From: Leishmania donovani
Lineage: Eukaryota > Euglenozoa > Kinetoplastea > Trypanosomatida > Trypanosomatidae
NCBI RefSeq assembly: GCF_000227135.1
Contig: NC_018260.1
Location: 468,429 to 532,428 of the forward strand
DNA: 64,000 bases
Reading direction: 5' to 3'
The notes beneath the pieces are model-generated. The model saw nothing but the letters and a program-made list of their open reading frames with translations. It did no database searches and had not been told where the DNA came from. A program made the translations under genes and the position numbers. Positions 19,496 to 28,282 of the stretch are shown here, piece after piece. Within the stretch, counting starts at the first letter, position 1. Each line of letters starts with the position of its first letter.

Positions 19496-20689
19496 CGCGA
19501 GCTCAATAGAGCCTCAAAAGAACGAATACGCGTGCCTTGTGTGTCACTTTTTTTTTCTTTTTCGTTGCTCGGCGCGTTGCTCCCGGTGCAGATGCCGGCG
19601 CGCAGCCGCTGTGGTGCCCTCTTGTTTTCCTGTGCTGGTACGTGTCTCGCAAGCGCCATCGAATGTGGGGCCTCCGTTCAACCTGCAGTTATCGTCCGGC
19701 ACCCCTGTGTGGACGGTGGAGTGTTTCTGTGGATTTTTGTGCCTGAAGACACCGCACTCTTTTGAGCTTTTCCTTCCTTCTCGTGATGCTTTCTCTATGC
19801 ATCGCCGACGTGCTGGTAGACACATACGCCTCCGCATAGTCTTCTTGTGGTCACGCCGCCCTTTCCTCTCCGCCCTGTTGGTCAACTTGGGCTGAGGAGT
19901 ATCTACCAGAGCGCCTCCGTTTGCCGCCACCCCCCCCCTCCTCCCCTCCACCACCATCGTCACCGCCAATCTCTCAAGTAACTTAAAAAAAATTATACAT
20001 ATATAACGTGTTGTTTTCCTTTTAGTCTTTTCCGCTTGTTTCATGTGGTATGGGTATGCTCCCGTGTGAGTGACGCATATGTTTCTCTCTGCGGGTGGGC
20101 CGGCTGGGGCGGTTTGGGAGGGGCCGTGGGGGCGCAGTGGAGGGAGCGCAAAAAGGAGAGGGAAGCACGGCGCGCAGTCTGAGCGAACTTGTGGAGAAGG
20201 CCACCCATAAAGCCGACACAGCGGCAGGAAGTTCACGGAAGACACACGTAGAGCCGAGGTGAACACTCTGAAAAGCGGAGAAGAAAGGGGGAAAAAACAC
20301 AAAGGAGGCGGCTGCCGTTGACAGACAACGACAACCGGCCCTGCCAGCACCGGTTTGTACGTCCCTTAAAAGTGAGAATGTACGCACCCTCGCACACGGA
20401 GACACCACGTGACACCAAAAGGCGTGTTGGCGCCACGTAGCCTGAGCCGTGACGTGAGGGCGAGTGCAGGCAGCTTTCCCTGTAGCTTGCGTCGATGATG
20501 GTCATTCTGCAGCTGTGCCGTCTTTTTGCCCTCTTTTCTCTCCCCCACATGCATACTCTTCTTCTGGTCACGTAACACGATCGACGCAGCTGCGAAGGGC
20601 ATCCCTTACCCCACTCAGCCTTGCCCCTCTCTGCATTCTGTTTTGTCTGTCAGCCGCTCGATTCGTCGCGCGCGTCACAGCGAACCTCC
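19496..20689 (+). other. Intergenic region, 1.2 kb
   Basis: This holds a T-run (19550-19560), a C-rich stretch (19930-19950) and an A-run followed by TATACATATATA (about 19983-20005). A pyrimidine-rich leader (20515-20640) precedes the ATG at 20690. A long open frame on the - strand (about 19544-20350) is Arg/Pro/Cys-rich and reads through the tracts, so I do not call it. Confidence 0.4.
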
Positions 20690-21487
20690 ATGAGCGTCGA
20701 GGAGCTGCAGCCAAGTTCGCCGGTGGCAGTGAACGATGACGCCGAGGACGTGGTGGAAGCGGAGTTGGTCGCTTACGACGCACATCACACGCACCTCGTC
20801 GAAGGCGACTTTTTCCCGGCCGAGGCGCCGGAGGTCGAGGCTGATGGAGCAGTCGCTGACGCTACTGAAGAAGTCGACGCGCTCGTTGACGCGATTGCCG
20901 CCGAAGCAGCGGCAGTGGCCGCAATGTCGGTGGTGTCAACCCCGCCAAAGCCGGCCGAAGCGCCGTCCCGCAAGCGGGTTTGCTGGGCCGATGAGGGTCA
21001 CACCGACACCGCCCGCGGCCTGGTGAAGCACGTCACGAACTTCTACATGCCCAACACCTTCTCACGCGGCTCCCGTTACGACGCCGCCGACCAAGCTAGC
21101 CCTACGCGGCCGACCAACGCGACGGCCGTCAATCCAACCCCACCCCTGTTCCGGGAGAAGGTGAACTCGGACGAAACCAGGTACAAGTTCTGTAAGGCGC
21201 AGCGGCCAGCGCTGCAATACGCGGAATGGAGGCGGCAGCAGCATGAGTATGGCGCCACACCCTTCGAGCTTCAGCCGGTCGATGCAGGACAGCTGACTGG
21301 CAGCGTGGGCGTCGCCACAAGGACTCTGTTTGGTGAGCTCTTCCAGCGCAGCGTCGTCGCCCGCGTGGCTGAAGGGCAGGTGCGAACACGCAACGGAACG
21401 CACCACAACAGTCAAGACAACGGCTTCCAGCAGCCCTTCGTGCGCATCGACGCGACGTTCGACGAGCCTCTCCCAATCCCGTTGTAG
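20690..21487 (+). CDS. PNUTS: PNUTS-like PP1 regulatory subunit with an RVCW motif
   Basis: This encodes 265 residues from the ATG at 20690. It is almost wholly low complexity: residues 10-80 are acidic and Ala-rich, with no folded domain visible. At residues 94-102 it reads R-K-R-V-C-W-A-D-E, a clear RVxF/W PP1-docking motif (Arg96-Val97-Cys98-Trp99) in an acidic setting, as in PNUTS and NIPP1. From established work on Leishmania tarentolae, the PJW/PP1 complex (PP1, JBP3, Wdr82, PNUTS) promotes RNA polymerase II termination at base J, and its PNUTS is a small disordered protein of nearly this length with an RVCW motif near residue 97. I recall this from memory and could not check it. The C-terminal half (FYMPNTFSRGSRYD and an Asp/Phe-containing tail) probably holds the other contacts. 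Confidence 0.7.
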   Translation: MSVEELQPSSPVAVNDDAEDVVEAELVAYDAHHTHLVEGDFFPAEAPEVEADGAVADATEEVDALVDAIAAEAAAVAAMSVVSTPPKPAEAPSRKRVCWADEGHTDTARGLVKHVTNFYMPNTFSRGSRYDAADQASPTRPTNATAVNPTPPLFREKVNSDETRYKFCKAQRPALQYAEWRRQQHEYGATPFELQPVDAGQLTGSVGVATRTLFGELFQRSVVARVAEGQVRTRNGTHHNSQDNGFQQPFVRIDATFDEPLPIPL

Positions 21488-21801
21488 TAACGGAAGCGTG
21501 TGGCGTTTGGCTCGTGTTTCCACTTTGTGTGCGCTTGGGGCCGCTTGCCGCCCGGGCTTTCCACGCCCCATCCCCTTAGAACCAAAAACGGCGCGCGTTT
21601 CTGCGCGGCCCCCGCCGGGGTTCGGCGGGGTGGCCCGCACGGCCGAACCCACGAACCCCCACCCCCCGAGGAAAAAAACAACACCGATGGCACCGCAAAC
21701 CCCCAACCGACCCGCCCCCCCCCCCCCCCTTTCCACCCCCAGCTCAGAGGCAAAACATCCCCTTCGCCATTGCCTGCGAAGTCGCGCCGCAGACGGAAAA
21801 G
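21488..21801 (+). other. C-rich spacer between PNUTS and tRNA-Lys
   Basis: About 310 bases with CCCCGCC-type repeats and a run of about 14-15 C (near 21714-21730). No gene is seen. TTTT read on the - strand at 21797-21800 is the likely RNA polymerase III terminator of the tRNA. Confidence 0.5.
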
Positions 21802-21874
21802 CGCACTCCGTGGGGATCGAACCCACGACCACACGGTTAAGAGCCGTGCGCTCTACCGACTGAGCTAGGAATGC
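21802..21874 (-). tRNA. tRNA-Lys (anticodon CTT)
   Basis: Read on the - strand, the 73 bases fold into a full cloverleaf. The acceptor stem GCATTCC pairs with GGAGTGC with one G-T pair. The D arm is GCTC/GAGC. The anticodon stem CACGG/CCGTG holds the loop CTCTTAA with anticodon CTT, and the T arm GTGGG/CCCAC holds TTCGATC. The internal promoters are visible: an A box TAGCTCAGTCGG and a B box GGTTCGATCC. There is no intron. The encoded CCA is absent, as in eukaryotes. A TTTT terminator follows within two bases. It is transcribed opposite to all neighbouring protein genes. Confidence 0.95.
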
Positions 21875-22005
21875 CACAAAACACCAGGGTTTGACATGAT
21901 GTCTCACCTTCGACCGGCATCAAACTCAAGTTTTGCGCGTCCCCCGCGTATTCCCCCGTACACCCCGCGCCCGCTAAGTGCGAAGCAAATCCCTATGGTG
22001 ACCCC
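21875..22005 (+). other. Spacer 3' of the tRNA in window coordinates
   Basis: This short stretch lies upstream of the tRNA on its own strand. It holds C-rich sequence and nothing identifiable. Confidence 0.3.
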
Positions 22006-22766
22006 TTCCGTTCCCAATTTTCGCCCGTTCACCACAACGCCAGAGATGATCCTTGCACAGCTGCGCGGGGGCACCTGTCCGCACCTCGGGTCCCCGCAGC
22101 GGCGGGTGACTAGCAGAGACAAGATGGCGCCCTATATCTACTAATCCGCTGGCATTGTGGGGCGCCCCCGTGCCACTTTGGTACGACAAGCCATGAGATC
22201 TCTCTGCGCAGGTAAATGCTTATCCGCCGGCCCCCTCTACCCTCGACACACACACTCGTGTCAGAGGCGTGCGGATTCAGAAGAGGGCGGAATGCCCCCA
22301 TCCCCTGCAGCCACAGGCCAATGGCATCGACGGAAANNNNNNNNNNNNNNNNNNNNNNNNNNNNNNNNNNNNNNNNNNNNNNNNNNNNNNNNNNNNNNNN
22401 NNNNNNNNNNNNNNNNNNNNNNNNNNNNNNNNNNNTTCCGTTCCCAATTTTCGCCCGTTCACCACAACGCCAGAGATGATCCTTGCACAGCTGCGCGGGG
22501 GCACCTGTCCGCACCTCGGGTCCCCGCAGCGGCGGGTGACTAGCAGAGACAAGATGGCGCCCTATATCTACTAATCCGCTGGCATTGTGGGGCGCCCCCG
22601 TGCCACTTTGGTACGACAAGCCATGAGATCTCTCTGCGCAGGTAAATGCTTATCCGCCGGCCCCCTCTACCCTCGACACACACACTCGTGTCAGAGGCGT
22701 GCGGATTCAGAAGAGGGCGGAATGCCCCCATCCCCTGCAGCCACAGGCCAATGGCATCGACGGAAA
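22006..22766 (+). repeat. Perfect 331-base direct repeat around an N gap
   Basis: Positions 22006-22336 and 22436-22766 are identical over 331 bases (both begin TTCCGTTCCCAATTTTCGCC and end ATCGACGGAAA) and are separated only by 99 N. The unit looks retroposon-derived but encodes nothing intact. A perfect repeat immediately on both sides of a fixed-size gap is the usual sign of an unmerged overlap between contigs, so the true locus may contain one copy. Confidence 0.85.
22337..22435. other. Assembly gap, 99 N
   Basis: 99 undetermined bases. Any frame drawn across it is meaningless. Confidence 0.99.
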
Positions 22767-22946
22767 TGGAAGATGAAGAGGACCGAGCCCTCCCCTCTCC
22801 CCCTCAGGCAGCAACGCCCTTCTGAAGCAGACCCCACGATCTGCTAGTGCGAGCGTTGTGCGCACGCGCTGTCATACACAGGTGGCGTGGCGTATCGCAT
22901 TGGGCCAAGGCATGCAGAGGTGGAAAGAGCGCGACTAAGGAGCGAA
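22767..22946 (+). other. Unique spacer between the two repeat blocks
   Basis: About 180 bases with no gene. It probably belongs to the same retroposon-derived cluster. Confidence 0.35.
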
Positions 22947-23980
22947 AACAAGGCGTGAAGAGATTCGTACCCATCACCCCCTCCCCTACAGCGCATGTGT
23001 GCGAAGCGCGTGGCACCTGCTGCATCCGGCCGGGTGGGCCGATGAGGTGCAGATGCCGGCAGCATGACGAGAGCACCCTCGGGTTGCACCACCGGGTCCT
23101 CCAGACTCCCATGTGAAGAGCCTCCACACCATAGTGTGGCATGCCGCGGCTTGAAGCGACTGAGAGCGCGAAGCAAGGCACACGGGCAGGGTGCGCAGGG
23201 TCTCAGAAGGCCCTGACCTGAGGCTGGCCAACTTCCTCTCTTCGCCCATCCAGCATGCGAGTAACCCCCCCCCTCCCTGCCTACCACCCGCGCGGACGAC
23301 GCCACCGCTTGTGCCCTCGAGCAGCACCCTGGCCGCGGCCCGCGTTGGATCGATGCGTGCAGTCCATCTGCGTCTNNNNNNNNNNNNNNNNNNNNNNNNN
23401 NNNNNNNNNNNNNNNNNNNNNNNNNNNNNNNNNNNNNNNNNNNNNNNNNNNNNNNNNNNNNNNNNNNNNNNNNNGAGAGCACCCTCGAGCTGCACCACCG
23501 GGTCCTCCAGACTCCCATGTGAAGAGCCTCCACACCATAGTGTGGCATGCCGCGGCTTGAAGCGACTGAGAGCGCGAAGCAAGGCACACGGGCAGGGTGC
23601 GCAGGGTCTCAGAAGGCCCTGACCTGAGGCTGGCCAACTTCCTCTCTTCGCCCATCCAGCATGCGAGTAACCCCCCCCCTCCCTGCCTACCACCCGCGCG
23701 GACGACGCCACCGCTTGTGCCCTCGAGCAGCACCCTGGCCGCGGCCCGCGTTGGATCGATGCGTGCAGTCCATCTGCGTCTCCGTGTGGGGCCGTTCACG
23801 GAGCACGCATGCGGAGAAGGGACGAGGAAGGGATGAGAAGAGCCCGTTCGGCGCATGACCCCGAGATGCAACGGCAGGGCGGCTCGTCCGAGACGACGAC
23901 GGATGTAGCTGCAGTGCGGCAGAGGTGGATGAGCTGTGGCTGAGCATGCGTATACGTTTGCAGGCGTGACCTAGTGGTGC
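22947..23980 (+). mobile_element. SIDER-like retroposon copy interrupted by an N gap
   Basis: The segment from about 22970 matches the element at 14262-14835 block by block, including the GATGAGAAGAGCCCGTTCGG block near its end. Around the gap, 23069-23375 and 23475-23781 are 307-base direct repeats that differ by only about two bases near their left ends. The real element is therefore probably about 0.6 kb, and the duplication is likely an assembly artefact. Its 3' end (after GGCGTGACCTAGTGGTG) diverges from the copy at 17237 and shows no A-tail. Confidence 0.7.
23376..23474. other. Assembly gap, 99 N
   Basis: This second gap has the same length as the first, again between near-identical flanks. 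Confidence 0.99.
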
Positions 23981-24528
23981 AGCGGCACGTTAAGAAATGG
24001 CCTTTCCAACTGACATCCGATGAGGGGTATAAGTCCGTCAGGTCGAGGAAGGAGTTTTTCTGTTGTTTTCGGTTTTTGTTTTCTGCGTGGTAACTGTGAC
24101 TCGTTCCAGCGGGCCAAACTTCAAGTCCACGTCCTTGATCATGATGTCTTCCTTTCTTTGCCTTCAGAAAAATAAGAGGAACTGGTATGTCATGCGCTGC
24201 CTAGCACTTTTCACAGTGGTCTCTATCTGGACTTAGTCACGCAGTCCTGCCGTCACGCTTATCTGCTTGCAAACGGATGGTGCTGCGTTGTCACAATGTA
24301 ACGCCTTTGCTGTAGAGCAAAGCTGTCTGCGGTTGGTTGAGCGCATCTCCAACTATGGCTTGTTCTCTCAACTCTCGTCTCTCTCTGTTTTCTTGACGAC
24401 CTTGATTCTCTGCACAACCTCCAGGTGTTTGCTCACAGTGTGAGGCATATAAACCTATCTTCTCACCGCATCTCCATTTGTCAGTTTAGTATCGCGAATT
24501 ATTTGCCACTTTCTAGACGCTCACCAAA
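23981..24528 (+). other. Leader region of the aminotransferase; start of the low-GC block
   Basis: About 550 bases. Base composition drops here compared with the DNA to the left (many T-rich and A-containing stretches such as TTTTCGGTTTTTGTTTTC near 24070). The last 150 bases carry pyrimidine tracts and AG acceptors for the ATG at 24529. A CATATAAA box-like string occurs near 24448; trypanosomatid mRNA genes are not known to use TATA boxes, so I attach no meaning to it. Confidence 0.45.
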
Positions 24529-25773
24529 ATGTCGAAAATTAGCGCTGCTCAGCGTCTTCGAGGACTCTCGACCAGCTCGATCTGGGAGGAGATGACACCG
24601 CTAGCCAACAAGCACAAGGCAGTCAACCTCGGTCAGGGCTTTCCTAGCTTCGCTCCTCCTAGGCTTCTCCTTGAAGAGCTGGAGAAAGTCCTCCAATATA
24701 GTGAACAGGCGCCTCTTGCTCACCAGTACTGCCCTCCTCGCGGTAACGTGGAGCTCGTCACGCAGCTGTGCAAAAGTTACACGAAGCTTCTCTCCCAAGA
24801 TATTCAGCCCTCCAACGTGGTTGTGACGAATGGCGTGACGCAGGCTCTCAACGCCATATTCCAGGCTTTTGTCAATCAAGGCGACGAAGTCGTCCTTGTG
24901 GAGCCTTTCTACGATGCCTACTACCAGGACATCTTTATCACTGGCGGGGTAACGAAGTATGTCTCTCTCCAGCCCTCCACGGAATCCGCTGAGAACTGGA
25001 AGCTGACCCGTGAGGCGCTTCTTGAGGTTGTTAACGAAAATACAAAGTTTATTCTCATCAACACGCCTCAGAATGTCCCCGGCAAGGTCTGGAACGTCGA
25101 GGAGCTTCAAATTATCGCAGAAGTTGCGAAGCAGTTTGACGTTGTCGTCATCTCAGATGAGGTGTACATGTATCTTACCTACGGCAAGCCCCATGTTTCC
25201 ATCGCATCATTGCCAGACATGTGGGAGCGCACTGTTACGCTTTGCAGTGCTGGAAAAACTTTCTCGTGCACTGGATGGAAAATTGGGTGGGCTGTGGGCT
25301 GCGCTAAGCTGACTGCGCCGATTGCACAAGTTGTCTCCTACCAGTCGTTCTGCTGCTCTACACCGTTCCAGATTGCCATCGCCAGGGCTGCTGCAAAGGC
25401 TTCGGAAAACGGTTTCTACGACATCCTGCGCGACGAATACGCAGCACGCGTGGAGCAGGTGTCAAATATGCTCGCGGCCAGCGGCTTATGCCCGGTCAAG
25501 CCCCAGGGTGGTTTTTTTGTTCTCGCCGACATCACAAAAGTGGATCCGAAGCACTATTACGATGCCTCAAACAAGTCACAGGCAAAGGACTGGCAATTCT
25601 GTATGTGGCTTACAAAGAAAATTGGCGTTTGCGCCATTCCTGTGACGGCTTTCTGCCAAGAGGAGAGCAAGCCGCTTTACGAGAATTATGTCCGCTTCGC
25701 CTGCTGCAGGTCACAGAGCGAGCTGCATGCTGCAGCTGAGAGGCTTCAGAAGCTGCAGGACTATCTTCTCTGA
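24529..25773 (+). CDS. Kynurenine/glutamine-K aminotransferase (PLP class I)
   Basis: This encodes 414 residues from the ATG at 24529, the usual length for KYAT-type enzymes. Family landmarks in order are VNLGQGFPSF (residues 33-41), HQYCPPRGN (65-73), NGVTQALNAI (101-110), LINTPQNVPGKVW (176-188) with Asn182, VISDEVY (207-213) with Asp210 and Tyr213, the PLP lysine in SAGKTFSCTGWKIGW (Lys243), and YVRFACCRS near the C-terminus with the carboxylate-binding Arg. These enzymes transaminate kynurenine, glutamine and sulphur or aromatic amino acids with 2-oxo acids. There is no targeting signal, so it is probably cytosolic. Codon usage is much less GC-rich at third positions than in genes left of 21.5 kb. 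Exact substrate preference cannot be read from sequence. Confidence 0.92.
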   Translation: MSKISAAQRLRGLSTSSIWEEMTPLANKHKAVNLGQGFPSFAPPRLLLEELEKVLQYSEQAPLAHQYCPPRGNVELVTQLCKSYTKLLSQDIQPSNVVVTNGVTQALNAIFQAFVNQGDEVVLVEPFYDAYYQDIFITGGVTKYVSLQPSTESAENWKLTREALLEVVNENTKFILINTPQNVPGKVWNVEELQIIAEVAKQFDVVVISDEVYMYLTYGKPHVSIASLPDMWERTVTLCSAGKTFSCTGWKIGWAVGCAKLTAPIAQVVSYQSFCCSTPFQIAIARAAAKASENGFYDILRDEYAARVEQVSNMLAASGLCPVKPQGGFFVLADITKVDPKHYYDASNKSQAKDWQFCMWLTKKIGVCAIPVTAFCQEESKPLYENYVRFACCRSQSELHAAAERLQKLQDYLL

Positions 25774-26531
25774 AGCTGGTCCGCGCAAAACTTTTGTGTC
25801 GCCGTACCTCCCTTCTTTTCAAGTTAGAATATCAGGTGCTTAGCTTTTATTATTCCTCTTTCGTTTTTCTTTTTAAGTGAATCAGATTCTCTCTTCTTCC
25901 AAGGCACTCATTTTGTAGTTCTTGTTACCCCCTTCACTAGTATGAGTTGTAAGCGCCTGCGCATGACGTGTTTTTTCTTTTTTTTTTTGGTTGTCTGACC
26001 ACTGAAGTTCTTCTTTAGATGCTGCTTCATTTCTTGCGATCACGTTAGTCAGAGGAAGGAAAAGAAAAACGGTGCTGCTTACGCATCGAAAGAAGCCTCA
26101 TTGAGTGCATCCCACAGGCTTCAAGAGCACAATAGCAGATTTTTTTTTACCACTACGTTCCCTCCGTTTTTTCGCCGTGGTCGTAACAGCTTCTTTTTTT
26201 AGCAACTGCGCCTTCACTGAAACTAGCTGCATTCTCAGCCTTTCCGTCACGCCCGCCTGTCTCGAAATTCGAGTATGCTCGTAAGCTGTTTCTGCTTACT
26301 TACTCTTGCCCTCGCTGGGGTTGGGTCCTCTCTTCGAATTCCCCGAAAGCCATAATCGCCAGATACGTGCGCCAAGCCTCAGAAGACAACTTATAGGACA
26401 TGATGTAGCTGACTGGCACCCAAGGCCTTGCTACGCCTCTCTTTTCGTTCACTTCCTTTATGCCATAACCCACTCCTCTCTTGTTACTTCTTGGTAAGGC
26501 CAACGCCAGAACGAAAGAGTCCATTAGAGCG
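25774..26531 (+). other. Intergenic region in the low-GC block
   Basis: About 760 bases with long T-runs (25977-25989, 26141-26150, 26194-26201). They are suited to polypyrimidine-directed processing between the aminotransferase and the SNARE gene. No gene is seen. Confidence 0.45.
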
Positions 26532-27359
26532 ATGGAACTGAAAGTCAGGGACCGCTCCGCCGAGTTTGCTGAGCGGCGCGCCACTGCGGGCACAAGGTGT
26601 CACCGTTCTGAATCTGCCGTACCAGAGCAGCCAACGGAACAGCTTTTTACAGCCCCGCTTTGGAGCAGACTCCCATCTGACTTTGAGGAAAACGCACTTG
26701 CACTCTCACATCAAATCGACCAGCTCCGTTCGAATCACCGCCTCTTCCTGAAGCCGAAGCTCCGCAGCAAAGACGAGGAGGACCAGCTGCGAGCTTTAAT
26801 TGATAAGCAGGCAGTCGAGATTCAGGCCTTTCTCAAGATGTTGGAGCATACTATTGTTCTCGGCACCCAGCTCAAAAGCACGTACTCTGAGGAAGAAGGA
26901 CGCATTGTCAAAAGCGTCCAGACGCACCTGACAGCTCGTTTCAAGGAGGTCGCTCTACAATTCAAGTCTACCCAGGAACTATTTGGAGCTGAGCTGCAAC
27001 GGCGAGAGCAGAAGTCTAGCAAGTACATGAAGATTGGAAGCGATGCTGCCTACGAGGCGGTTCAGCAAGAGGAACGAACTGTCCAATTTCTCGAAATGGG
27101 CTTCACAGAGCAGGACGCACAGTCTCTCCTGATCGAAGATATGCAACGAAATCAAACGAGCAAAGAGATCAAGGATATCCTTGACAGCATACAAGAGATT
27201 CACCGCATGTTCGAGGGTCTTCACACCCTGGTAGTCGATCAGGGGACAATGCTGGACAGGATCGATTACAATGTAGACAAAGCATTGGTGAGTGCATCGA
27301 AAGCACAGATCGAACTGGAAAAAGCTCGCGAGAATCAGAGCAGCTGCATCCTTATGTAG
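26532..27359 (+). CDS. Syntaxin-16-type Qa-SNARE ending in CILM, without membrane anchor
   Basis: This encodes 275 residues from the ATG at 26532, the first ATG of the frame. The N-terminus contains DRSAEF (residues 7-12), like the Sly1-binding DRTxEF peptide of syntaxin 5. Residues 50-165 form helices consistent with an Habc bundle. The SNARE helix spans about 205-265, with VVDQGTMLDRIDYNVDKA (235-251) and the zero-layer Gln237, most like syntaxin 16/Tlg2 (endosome to trans-Golgi traffic). Qa-SNAREs normally end in a hydrophobic anchor; here the frame stops right after Ser-Ser-Cys-Ile-Leu-Met. Cys272-Ile-Leu-Met275 fits a CAAX box with Met, the form preferred for farnesylation. Neither of the other two frames just downstream gives a convincing ~20-residue anchor. 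Lipid anchoring is an inference. Confidence 0.82.
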   Translation: MELKVRDRSAEFAERRATAGTRCHRSESAVPEQPTEQLFTAPLWSRLPSDFEENALALSHQIDQLRSNHRLFLKPKLRSKDEEDQLRALIDKQAVEIQAFLKMLEHTIVLGTQLKSTYSEEEGRIVKSVQTHLTARFKEVALQFKSTQELFGAELQRREQKSSKYMKIGSDAAYEAVQQEERTVQFLEMGFTEQDAQSLLIEDMQRNQTSKEIKDILDSIQEIHRMFEGLHTLVVDQGTMLDRIDYNVDKALVSASKAQIELEKARENQSSCILM

Positions 27360-27736
27360 CTTCGGCGCGTCTTGCTTTTGTCTACCCCTGCTCAGCAAAC
27401 TGCACCACCATTTTTTCACTCTCCGCGCTTTTCCTTCTCGCCGCATACAAAAAGAAAACAATGCGAAGCAGGTCACTCCTTGCCATTGGTGCAGCTCGAT
27501 CAAGCTCTCGTCTGCGCCGCATCGGCGAAAAAGTTTCTAGTCTGTTATTCTTCTCCATGCTCCCCATTTTTCATTACCCCTTTCTCTTCGCAACGCCATT
27601 TTATTTGCATAGCCTACAATTTACTCTCCGCTACCGTCAAAGCTGTCGGCTGCGATGTAACTCAGCAGCTGTTGCGCTCCTTTGTCATCACTCATTTACG
27701 CCTGAAGAAGCCTTCTACTCTCCGTGGCATTCGAAA
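27360..27736 (+). other. Spacer between the SNARE gene and NIP7
   Basis: About 375 bases. An open frame runs into NIP7 from 27461, but its upstream part (Ser/Arg/Phe-rich) is unlike NIP7 proteins, which start at the ATG at 27737. Pyrimidine-rich stretches (27540-27620) with AG acceptors fit trans-splicing here. Confidence 0.5.
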
Positions 27737-28282
27737 ATGAGGTCTCTCACAGATAATGAAACGAAAAAGCTCTTTGACAAGCTTGCACAGTACATCGGGG
27801 TCAACACAACACATTTGCTGGAGCGAAAAGGCGAGGAGGAGCACGTCTTTCGCCTCCACAAGAATCGTATTTGGTACATGCCTCTGCGTCTCGCAAAGCT
27901 TGCAAGCTGTGTGTCCAAGACAAATCTAATGGGTATCGGCGTTTTATTCGCCAAGGTTACTCACAACGGAAACGTACGCATTCAGGTGACAGCGCTAGAG
28001 TACATCGCGCAGTACTCACTCTTTAAGATTTGGGTAAAGCCGAACCAGGAGCAGAGGTTCCTGTACGGTGGAAACGTCAGTCGCGCAGGCCTTGGCCGTA
28101 TCACCGAGTCGACACCGAAGTACCAAAAGGTCGCCGTCTTTTCAATGGGCGACATCCCATTAGGTTTCGGTGTCGCGGCCCAAAGCACGCTTGAGTGCCG
28201 AAAGTGCGAAATGAACTCGCAGGTGCTTTTTCATGAGGCGGATGTTGGTGAGTACTTGCGTGATGAGGCTCGCATGACATAG
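27737..28282 (+). CDS. NIP7: 60S ribosome biogenesis factor NIP7
   Basis: This encodes 181 residues, against about 180 in yeast and man. I chose the ATG at 27737 because the protein then begins MRSLTDNETKKLFDKLAQYI, the normal NIP7 start; an in-frame ATG at 27461 would add 92 unrelated residues. Family landmarks are HVFRLHKNRIWYM (about residues 36-48), the PUA-type C-terminal domain with RFLYGGNVSRAGLGRITEST, then VFSMGDIPLGFGVAAQST and a final GEYLRDE. NIP7 binds pre-rRNA in the nucleolus and is needed for 27S pre-rRNA processing and 60S export. No key residue is missing. Third-position GC is clearly lower than in the MAP kinase or FHA-kinase genes. Confidence 0.95.
   Translation: MRSLTDNETKKLFDKLAQYIGVNTTHLLERKGEEEHVFRLHKNRIWYMPLRLAKLASCVSKTNLMGIGVLFAKVTHNGNVRIQVTALEYIAQYSLFKIWVKPNQEQRFLYGGNVSRAGLGRITESTPKYQKVAVFSMGDIPLGFGVAAQSTLECRKCEMNSQVLFHEADVGEYLRDEARMT

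Noticed and set aside
19544..20350. - strand open frame of 268 codons
   Set aside because: Arises from pyrimidine tracts read in reverse (Lys/Arg/Gly/Pro-rich) and overlaps two gene flanks; no domain seen.
21062..21907. - strand open frame of 281 codons over PNUTS and the tRNA
   Set aside because: Its start is the tRNA-Lys sequence itself and the rest is antisense to the PNUTS gene; the + strand frame has the motif and bias.
22110..23871. Frames running through runs of N
   Set aside because: They include undetermined bases and repeat copies; nothing can be concluded from them.
24445..24456. TATA-like string upstream of the aminotransferase
   Set aside because: Trypanosomatid protein genes are not driven by individual TATA promoters; AT-rich strings are expected in this low-GC block.
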